Origin: an uncultured bacterium
GTDB taxonomy: Bacteria; Patescibacteriota; Gracilibacteria; Absconditabacterales; Absconditicoccaceae
Length of the DNA stretch: 7,853 bases
Direction of reading: 5' to 3'
NCBI GenBank assembly: GCA_903943625.1
Contig: CAJAPL010000107.1
Location: 1 to 7,853 of the forward strand
Positions 1 to 5,266 of this stretch are shown piece by piece. The notes under the pieces were generated by a model. That model was not told the DNA's origin. It was given only the letters and a program-made list of their open reading frames with translations, and made no database searches. Both the position numbers and the translations under genes were made by a program. Every line of letters starts with the position of its first letter. The stretch's first letter is position 1.

Positions 1-301
1 ATGAGAATCAAACTGTAGCTATGAAACATTACAAGACCAAATAGTTTACAGGGATCTATGTTTTGTGGTAGATATTGATAAAGATATTTGTGAAATTATG
101 TATGCCGTTAAAACAATAAAAGAAATAGATGAAATAGAGGTATTTGATCTATATAAGTGATCCAATCTCCCTGAAGGAAAGAAGTCTATTGCATTTAAAA
201 TGAAAATTTTATGAGAGAATATGACTACAGAACAGATTAATGAAGTGATGGATAGGGCTATAAAAGCAGGAGAAAAATCTGGTTGAAAACTTAGATGATA
301 A
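1..301 (+). CDS. pheT: Phenylalanyl-tRNA synthetase beta subunit, C-terminal fragment (FDX-ACB domain)
   Basis: This is the 3' end of pheT; the reading frame enters the window at base 2 and stops at UAA 299-301, giving 99 residues. Recognisable parts are QIVYRDLCFVVD, then EIEVFDLYKGSNLPEGKKS, then EQINEVMDRAIKA. These match the anticodon-binding ferredoxin-fold (FDX-ACB) domain that closes bacterial PheT. The enzyme charges tRNA-Phe as an (alpha-beta)2 heterotetramer in the cytoplasm. Five in-frame UGA codons are read as Gly; one falls in the conserved YKG-x-LPEGKKS stretch, where Gly is expected. The last sense codon before UAA is itself UGA, so the protein ends LRG. No strong terminator follows, and a promoter for the next gene begins five bases after the stop. 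Identity is secure; only the N-terminal part is missing, because it lies outside the window. Confidence 0.93.
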
Positions 302-305
302 TTAC

Positions 306-333
306 TTGACAATTTATATTAAATCAATATAGT
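306..333 (+). promoter_or_regulatory. Sigma70-type promoter for the 178-residue gene
   Basis: A perfect -35 TTGACA (306-311) is followed after 16 bases by TATAGT (328-333). This places the transcription start near 340, about 30 bases before the ATG at 370. There is no Shine-Dalgarno motif in the short leader. A small inverted repeat, ATAGT/ACTAT (329-333 and 340-344), overlaps the -10 and the predicted start and could be an operator, but it is only 5 bp long. Confidence 0.6.
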
Positions 334-369
334 AATATCACTATTAGTTTTTATAAATTAATTTAAAGA

Positions 370-906
370 ATGCAAGAAATCGTAGAATGAAATGGAATAC
401 CTGTTGAAAACGTTGAACAAGTTGAGCCAACGGCTGGTGATATTCACGCAGTAGAAGAAATAAAAGAAATAACTGATTTAACAAACACATCATTGAAAAC
501 AGACTTAACTCCAAGAAATGCTTCAGATTTGACTGAATGAGAGCTATGTGAAGAATATAACAAAATGGATGCTAGGGTTTTGAAAATTACAGAGTTGATA
601 GATCCAAATGTTTATTCAAAAGAGGCTGTCTTACATCAAATGCTATTTTATGCGAATGAGTATTGATATACTGATGTAAAACTCTGTGATAAAAAGGTAG
701 CGGAAGATGGCAAGTTAATATCAATATGATTACAATGATTGTCTCCAAAATATGGGGGTTGTTATTCTATTTTACGTTTTGATAGAAAGTGCAAACGAGA
801 AAATGGACCCACTCCTGCAGACACAACTTGTATAGCAGAAGAATATTATGGTAAAGACAATTCATTCTCGATGCCAGATGATCAAATGGAGATTCATAAC
901 TATTAA
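370..906 (+). CDS. Hypothetical protein, 178 residues, five cysteines
   Basis: I do not recognise this family. The frame runs from ATG 370 to UAA 904-906 and contains five UGA-Gly codons (for example at residues 7, 57 and 120), so it uses the recoded code like its neighbours. The N-terminal 55 residues are acidic and low in complexity (many E, V, I, T) and look disordered. Residues 56-178 look folded, with aromatic and hydrophobic stretches (LHQMLFYANEYGY, then YGGCYSILRFDRKC). Cysteines lie at 60, 106, 131, 141 and 154; the last three are close enough to bind a metal or form disulphides, but no canonical zinc motif is present. There is no signal peptide and no membrane segment, so it is probably cytoplasmic. 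It has its own promoter and terminator and is thus monocistronic. That it is a real gene is supported by its UGA use and flanking signals; its function is unknown. Confidence 0.75.
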
Positions 907-919
907 TTAATAATCATAT

Positions 920-954
920 CAAAAAACTTCGGACTAAAAAACTGAAGTTTTTTG
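920..954 (+). terminator. Rho-independent terminator after the 178-residue gene
   Basis: A perfect 11-bp stem (CAAAAAACTTC at 920-930 pairing with GAAGTTTTTTG at 944-954) encloses a 13-base loop. The 3' arm supplies the U tract and is followed by GTTTTAG. It sits 13 bases after the UAA. The A-tract/T-tract symmetry means it could work in both directions. Confidence 0.8.
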
Positions 955-1046
955 TTTTAGTGGGGACAATTACTAAGTATTGAAACTATTGTATTTTGTT
1001 TTGGAAATATTATTCTCCTAGCTGAGGTTTATAGTAAACTTCATTT

Positions 1047-1052
1047 TATAAT
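1047..1052 (+). promoter_or_regulatory. Candidate -10 box of the cold-shock gene
   Basis: A perfect TATAAT lies 15 bases before the ATG at 1068. No convincing -35 sits 16-18 bases upstream. If this box is used, transcription would start near 1059 and leave a leader of roughly nine bases, close to leaderless. TTGAAA at 980-985 is another possible promoter element, but it has no well-spaced -10. Confidence 0.35.
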
Positions 1053-1067
1053 ATCACCCTAACTAAA

Positions 1068-1289
1068 ATGGCTACAGGAACAGTAAAAGTCTTTAAAGAC
1101 GAAAAGAAGTATGGATTTATTATCCCAGATGATGCTTGAGGTCAACCTTGAACCGATTTGTTTTTCTATGATGATCAAATCGAAATCGCAGCAAATGACC
1201 GTGTAGAGTATACAGTCGAACAATGAAAAAAATGATTAGAAGCAAAAAATGTTAAAAAGATTGTAGAAGACTTGAAAATGGCTGCTTAA
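1068..1289 (+). CDS. csp: Cold-shock domain protein (CspA family)
   Basis: A 73-residue single cold-shock domain, the usual size of CspA-type proteins. The start MATGTVKVFKDEKKYGFI is diagnostic: the RNP1-like strand is KYGFI (residues 14-18) and the RNP2-like strand is DLFFYDD (30-36). The usual RNP1 is KGFGFI, so one Gly is replaced here by Tyr, and the usual VFVHF of RNP2 is more degenerate. CspA proteins bind single-stranded RNA or DNA and melt RNA structure or protect nucleic acids; they act in the cytoplasm. Four of its seven glycines are UGA (residues 24, 28, 53, 56), including the GKKG turn near the C-terminus. It is monocistronic, between two terminators, and converges on the foreign gene at 1431-1991. 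Family assignment is secure; whether it is cold-induced cannot be seen. Confidence 0.93.
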
Positions 1290-1347
1290 GTCTAGACTAT
1301 AAAAGAAACTAAATTATTATACATATAATAATCAAAAACTCTTTTTG

Positions 1348-1372
1348 ATGGGACGATTGTCCCATTTTTTTT
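1348..1372 (+). terminator. Rho-independent terminator of the cold-shock gene
   Basis: The stem ATGGGAC (1348-1354) / GTCCCAT (1359-1365) has a 4-base loop and runs straight into eight Ts (1365-1372). It lies about 60 bases after the stop codon. It is a textbook terminator on the plus strand. Confidence 0.88.
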
Positions 1373-1375
1373 AAG

Positions 1376-1406
1376 CAGAAACCCTGGTAAAAATTCCAGG
1401 GTTCTG
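1376..1406 (-). terminator. GC-rich hairpin downstream of the 186-residue gene
   Basis: CAGAA-A-CCCTGG (1376-1387) pairs with CCAGGGTTCTG (1396-1406), an 11-bp stem with a single bulged A at 1381 and an 8-base loop. It lies 24 bases past the stop of the minus-strand gene, where a terminator would be expected. No U tract follows on the minus strand, so intrinsic termination is uncertain; it may instead protect the mRNA 3' end or be a two-way barrier between the convergent genes. Confidence 0.5.
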
Positions 1407-1430
1407 TTTGCGTAAAACGCTGTTAAATCA

Positions 1431-1991
1431 TTAAAGTAAGTTTAACGACGGGTTGTCCGTCCGCCTCTCTTTAATGAGACCGAATTGCTCTCTTGTCAGC
1501 CAACCATGTTTCAGCCCGACGAAACAAGCAAATGCCTCATCCGTTAACTGCCGGTATGCTGAACATGACAATATCAAGTCCGATGAATTGTCGAAGGCCA
1601 CTTGTGCAATAATTGCACCTCCATAAGAACCTTTTACTTTTTTACCGGAAGCAAGTTCAAACTCAGCTTCGAGGTTCATGGACTCATAAGACGTCATGTG
1701 TCCAAATAGCATATGATTATTTCGTAGCCGGTTGATTTTTTCTGTCCCAGCAAAGAATTCATACATTTCCTCATTTTCGGGCGATACGATGCCGACCTTT
1801 ATGAGTCTGTTGAATTCGACAGATTGGCCTGATCCCATGAAGCTATCCTTTGGCCGCCGGTATGATATGCCAAAACGGAAACCTCTTTCTCCGGCCAAAC
1901 CAGCCTCTCCTACGAGAGTAACGAATTCTGCGAGATCCTCGAGCAGCATTTGCTGTGTCAATGCTTCAATACTTTGTGTTAAGTCTTTCAT
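1431..1991 (-). CDS. Hypothetical protein, 186 residues, probably acquired from a standard-code organism
   Basis: I do not recognise the family. The frame is open under both the standard code and code 25, from ATG 1991 to UAA 1431-1433. It is soluble in appearance: no signal peptide, no membrane segment, mixed alpha/beta composition. The C-terminal half has a hydrophobic core (GAIIAQVAFDNSSDLILSCSAYRQL, split here by eye as roughly residues 125-149) and ends in a charged tail. None of the 17 glycines is encoded by UGA, whereas every other gene here uses it in a third to most of its Gly codons. It holds five CGG arginine codons; I found no CGG in any other gene of the window. The bases are visibly richer in G+C than both flanks. 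It has its own near-consensus promoter and stands alone. Horizontal transfer is the simplest explanation. A product from a mobile element is possible but unsupported. Confidence 0.7.
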   Translation of the reverse strand: MKDLTQSIEALTQQMLLEDLAEFVTLVGEAGLAGERGFRFGISYRRPKDSFMGSGQSVEFNRLIKVGIVSPENEEMYEFFAGTEKINRLRNNHMLFGHMTSYESMNLEAEFELASGKKVKGSYGGAIIAQVAFDNSSDLILSCSAYRQLTDEAFACFVGLKHGWLTREQFGLIKERRTDNPSLNLL

Positions 1992-2036
1992 TTTGCGGTT
2001 TTTTTTGTTTTCGATGTTTATAATTAATATCTTTTG

Positions 2037-2062
2037 ATATCCCTTTGAAAATAAAGGGATAT
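2037..2062 (-). promoter_or_regulatory. Perfect 10-bp inverted repeat at the predicted transcript start
   Basis: ATATCCCTTT (2037-2046) and AAAGGGATAT (2053-2062) form a perfect 10-bp stem with a 6-base loop. For the minus-strand promoter at 2069-2096, transcription would begin about 2062, so the mRNA of the 186-residue gene would start with this hairpin. It could stabilise the 5' end, act as a repressor operator, or be a U-less terminator for rnhB, whose stop is about 50 bases upstream on the minus strand. Confidence 0.5.
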
Positions 2063-2068
2063 GAGCGT

Positions 2069-2096
2069 TTTATACTCATTTATCACGCGATGTCAA
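2069..2096 (-). promoter_or_regulatory. Near-consensus sigma70 promoter of the 186-residue gene
   Basis: On the minus strand TTGACA (2091-2096) is followed by a 16-base spacer and TATAAA (2069-2074). This is one of the closest matches to the consensus in the window. The start site would be near 2062, leaving a leader of about 70 bases. That leader ends in an A-rich tract before the ATG and has no Shine-Dalgarno motif. Confidence 0.7.
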
Positions 2097-2110
2097 GCTA
2101 TAACTAAGTT

Positions 2111-2725
2111 TTATTTTAGTTTTCTAAGGAAAAGCATCCTATGGATAGGTGATATGCCGTGTTTTTTAATGTTCGCATAATGTAATTTGGTTCAATATCA
2201 TTTATGGATATCAAATCAATATAGAGGATATTTATTGTGTAATTTTTTCATCAATCTATCTCTGGATACTTTGGCTACAATAGAAGCCATGGAAATATAA
2301 GGGACCTTATCATCTCATTTTATGATTGTCTCAACCGTGATTCCAAGGTCTTTTGAGAGTCAAAAGTCTGTGTTACCGTCGATTACTAATGTAGAAATGT
2401 ATAAACGTAGAAATGTAGAAATGCTTTTTGGATTATTATAATTTGCAGCAAGTTTTTTGAGTCAGGATTTGATTGCTAGGTTGATTGATTTGGTAAGTCA
2501 GTATTTATCTATTTGCTTATGAGAAACAGATCATGTCGCAAAAATAATTTTTCAATCTGATTGTAATTTTTTTATTTGCGAAAAACACTCCTCTCTTTGT
2601 TTTTCTGATAGCTTTTTGCTGTCTTTGAAATTTTTTGTAGAGAATTTTTTTAATGGGATAACTAGTCAGACATATAATGGTCATGCCAAAGGTCATCTGC
2701 CAGCTTCGTCTATATATACTTTCAT
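2111..2725 (-). CDS. rnhB: Ribonuclease HII
   Basis: RNase HII cuts the RNA strand of RNA-DNA hybrids and removes single ribonucleotides from DNA, in the cytoplasm with Mg2+ or Mn2+. The protein has 204 residues, normal for the family. Motif I is YIDEAGRGPLAGP (residues 4-16, catalytic D6 and E7). Then come FKDSKKLSEKQRE (33-45), LVIDGN with D116, IIKGDDK with D138, ASIVAKVSRDRLM (147-159) and the C-terminal HKGYGTKLHY (174-183) with SPIHR (192-196). Twelve of 16 glycines are UGA, including G11 and G15 of motif I and G137. The start is the ATG at 2725; an in-frame UAA lies 15 bases upstream, so at most a TTG one codon earlier is an alternative. Residues 101-111 come from an 8-base tandem repeat just before the D116 strand and look like a recent addition. 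It is the last gene of the pilB run, 91 bases after its neighbour. Confidence 0.95.
2391..2422 (-). repeat. Four-unit 8-base tandem repeat inside rnhB
   Basis: On the plus strand the units are GTAGAAAT, GTATAAAC, GTAGAAAT, GTAGAAAT (2391-2422): three identical copies and one with two differences. Because 8 is not a multiple of 3, the protein reads through the units in successive frames as ISTFLRLYIST; three extra units add 24 bases and keep the frame. Gain or loss of a single unit would shift the frame of rnhB before catalytic D116. Confidence 0.85.
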
Positions 2726-2816
2726 CAAAATAATTTTTTATTAAAAACATTATATCCTGATATGGATGTCGGCTTATTAATAGACTTTGAAAGTGATAAT
2801 TCAAATGGAAAATATT

Positions 2817-3431
2817 TTAGAATATAACTGGAGGGCTATCATGGAAACATCATAGTTCTTTTCAGCTATTGTCATAGCAGAATACATGTGTTCAATCAGT
2901 CATGCTATATCATTCGTCTGTTAGTACATAGTCTCATTTTTGAAATGGGACGATGCCCATTTTTTTGTGATATACAAAGAAACTATAATCGTCAGCGTCT
3001 ATTGGCATTTTTATTTTGTTCTCTTTCGCCAATACTTCCGCCTCCTCTTTGCTTAGCAATTTATTGTTGAAGTAATAGCGATTCGTATCTTTTCATTTTT
3101 CGTCAAACGAAAAAATAATTTTTCAATCTGTTGTACGGTATCATCAACCATCCATAATAAAATCTCACTTTTCAAATGGGATGATTCACAAGCTTTTGTG
3201 ATGAATAAAAAATTTATGCTCATCTGTATTGGTAGTCATTTTTATTTTACGTGATTTTGCTAGTTTTATAGCTTCTTCTTTATTTAACAATTTATTATTA
3301 AAGTAGCAACGATTAATGTTTTCTACGCTTGGCAAAAATATAGTCTCTATTCAATTTCTAGCATCTTGCCTGATTTGGGAGATATGGTCTAAATGTATGT
3401 TTGGGGGATTTTTTACTTCAGGCTCTACCAT
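2817..3431 (-). CDS. Hypothetical protein of two 77-residue tandem repeats
   Basis: A 204-residue protein of a family I do not recognise. After a 40-residue N-terminal part it consists of two repeats with an exact period of 77 residues: 41-117 and 118-194. Each begins R-x-YFNNKLL-x-KEEA followed by LAK and KIKM, continues with FF-x-x-HK and GI-x-PF-x-KGD, and ends with GY-x-x-TDG and a beta-rich stretch. The tail ends DSPPVIF. No signal peptide or membrane segment is visible, so it is probably cytoplasmic. Twelve of 14 glycines are UGA. The ATG at 3431 was chosen because it lies 13 bases after the pilB stop and the frame reads smoothly from there; no Shine-Dalgarno motif precedes it. Tight spacing suggests co-transcription with pilB and perhaps a role with the pilus machine, but this is context only. 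Confidence 0.8.
2850..3311 (-). repeat. Two diverged 231-bp tandem repeats within the 204-residue gene
   Basis: Repeat 1 is 3081-3311 and repeat 2 is 2850-3080, both 231 bp and joined without a spacer. The proteins match at YFNNKLL, KEEA, KIKM, GI-x-PF and TDG, but the DNA has drifted considerably, so the duplication is old. Repeat 2 uses more G+C-rich synonymous codons (GCG, GAG) in its KEEA-x-x-LAK segment than repeat 1. Confidence 0.85.
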
Positions 3432-3444
3432 GGGACAACTAATA

Positions 3445-5028
3445 TTATAAAACTCTTCTTAATTCATCTAGCGTAGTTTCTCAGTTTAGGACCTTTATTA
3501 TTCAATCCTCTTGTAATGTTAGATATCCATTTTCTCTCGCTGCTGAGTATAGTTCCATTGTAGATTTTCAATCTATAATTATTTTCTTTATACTTTCTGA
3601 AATTTCAAAAGTTTCTACAATTGAAAGTCTTCATATATATCAGGTCTTGTTACACACTTCACATCATACTGTCTGGAAAATAGTTCAGTCAAATTGAAGA
3701 TTCATATTGGGATTGGCATCATTGATTCTCTTTACACATTCAGCGATCTCTTCTTTTTCTCAGTATGCGGCCTCTATTTTGATTGCACAATGAGGACATA
3801 TTCTCCTCACCAATCTCTGTCATACGATTAGATTAATCGCTGGGGCTAAAATATATGGCTTTACTCACATATTCATCAGTCTTGTAATTCATTCAATAGC
3901 AGAATTGGTATGAAGAGTCGTCAACACAAGATGTCATGTAAGCGCTGCAGTCATTCAGATTTCTGCTGTTTCTTTGGATCTTATTTCTCATATCAAGATA
4001 ATATCTGGATCATGTCTGAGCACAGCTTTTAGTCAGACCTCGTAAGTATAGCCTTTGGCTACGTTGATTTGTGATTGTTGTATTCATGTAAGCTGGTATT
4101 CGACTGGGTCTTCTAGAGTGATTATTTTTCTCTCGCCATTATTTAAATAATTTAAAATAGAATAAAGTGTCGTAGATTTACCTGATCATGTAGGTCAAGT
4201 AAATATCGTAACACCTGTGTTTTTTGCAATATTTCTTTTGAGTACATCATAATTTTTTCATGTAAATCAGATCTCCTCAAATCATTTTAATCACATAGTG
4301 GCATCCAAAAATCTAATTACTGTGGATGGTATTTTGAGTCATGGTATCAAGCTCACTCTAGCATCTACATTTCTAGTATTTCACTCACTATCTATTGCCT
4401 CGAAAGTAAATCTTCAATCTTGAGGGATATAATCAACATTTAGTTTCGCTCCTGATATAAACATAATTTTCTGCAAATATTTTTGAAAATCTTCAACAGT
4501 AAATTCAACTAGCTTCTGTAAAACTCAGTCAATCCTGATAAGCATCTCTACATTATTTATCTCTGGTTGAAAATGCAGATCAGAAGCTCATGTCTGGAAC
4601 GCTAGCCTGATAGTTTCTGTAATAAATTGTCATGGTTCTACTGAAGATCTTGTTTCAAACAGTCTTTTTATCATTGAAATTGCTCACTTTCAACCTGCTT
4701 GTCTCTGTTCTTTGATGCTATCTGCTGCTTGTTTTTTACTTTCTTCAAGCTGATCATATCGAGTCAAAGCATAGGTGAATGCATCCAATGATGTATAATA
4801 TATTTCGTGCTTGTATCATTTTTCTTCGAGAATTCACATTATTTTGTTTAAACTTTTTGTGTAATTATTTGTCGTAAGTACTTTGAGGATATTTTTTTCT
4901 TTTGCAAAAACTAAAACTTGGATTTTGCCTGCAGTTTCTTGATTAATAATTTTTAATTGTTCAAAATCTGGTTGGATCTTCTGTATGTCCTCCAGTTCTA
5001 GAATAGTTTTTTTAAACTCTTCAGCCAT
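3445..5028 (-). CDS. pilB: Type IV pilus assembly / type II secretion ATPase (PilB/GspE family)
   Basis: A 527-residue hexameric ATPase that powers pilin polymerisation at the inner face of the membrane. An N-terminal region (1-130, N1-like, divergent) is followed by the N2 domain starting at ASDLHFQP (148-155). The Walker A is GPTGSGKS (278-285), with G278 and G281 encoded by UGA. The Asp-box region includes EDPVEY (306-311), the Walker B is DPDIILIGEIR (340-350), and the His box is [12 protein letters not shown] (364-375). Four cysteines, C411-x-x-C414 and C456-x-x-C459, form the zinc-binding site typical of PilB/GspE and usually absent from the retraction ATPase PilT. About 32 UGA codons are read as Gly. 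The start is ATG 5028 and the stop UAA 3445-3447. It leads a probable operand with the 204-residue gene and perhaps rnhB, from its own promoter. In such small-genome bacteria type IV pili are thought to serve host attachment or DNA uptake; GspE is an alternative name. Confidence 0.95.
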
Positions 5029-5078
5029 TTAGCTTATGATTAACTAAAGTACCAATGGTTTATTCCTAGTACAATCAA

Positions 5079-5106
5079 ATTATATCCTCAAAGCTGATTT
5101 TTGCAA
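5079..5106 (-). promoter_or_regulatory. Promoter of the pilB run
   Basis: On the minus strand TTGCAA (5101-5106), a 16-base spacer and a perfect TATAAT (5079-5084) precede pilB. Transcription would start near 5072, about 44 bases before the ATG. No Shine-Dalgarno motif is present in the leader. Confidence 0.65.
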
Positions 5107-5136
5107 AGCAGAGACTAGCTTATTTTATATGTTACC

Positions 5137-5166
5137 TTGACTTATTTTGTTAAATATTCATAAAAT
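5137..5166 (+). promoter_or_regulatory. Candidate promoter of mutS
   Basis: TTGACT (5137-5142) and TAAAAT (5161-5166) are 18 bases apart, giving a start near 5173 and a leader of about 94 bases. A second pair, TTGAAA (5196-5201) and TAAATT (5218-5223), spacer 16, lies closer to the gene and is equally possible. The region is very AT-rich, so chance matches are likely. Confidence 0.4.
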
Positions 5167-5266
5167 TGTGAAAAAATAACAAATTTCTTTTTAAATTGAA
5201 ATTTTAAAACAAATTCATAAATTGTAAAGACCACGATCCTGATGTTTAAATTATCGAATAATCTCA

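Noticed and set aside
328..352. Small hairpin ATAGT/ACTAT followed by five T, as a pheT terminator
   Set aside because: The stem is only 5 bp of AT-rich sequence and overlaps the -10 box of the next promoter; too weak to call.
1732..2037. 101-codon plus-strand open frame opposite the 186-residue gene
   Set aside because: The minus-strand frame has the better promoter, full length and plausible composition; the plus frame is a mirror of it with no signals of its own.
2645..2651. Apparent frameshift of rnhB at a run of seven A (minus strand)
   Set aside because: Careful codon counting (CCA TTA AAA AAA TTC TCT) shows that the frame passes through the run unchanged into FKDSKKLSEK.
2517..2804. 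Open frame of 95 codons on the minus strand that overlaps rnhB
   Set aside because: With UGA as Gly, the frame one base away carries the complete RNase HII with all motifs; the 95-codon frame is an overlap by chance.
2945..2966. Hairpin ATGGG/CCCAT followed by a T run, similar to the csp terminator
   Set aside because: It lies inside the 204-residue gene, encoding KKMGIVPF on the other strand, and no plus-strand gene ends upstream.
5029..5266. Search for a small RNA, riboswitch or tRNA between pilB and mutS
   Set aside because: Only AT-rich promoter-like elements for the two divergent genes were found; no stable structured RNA could be recognised.
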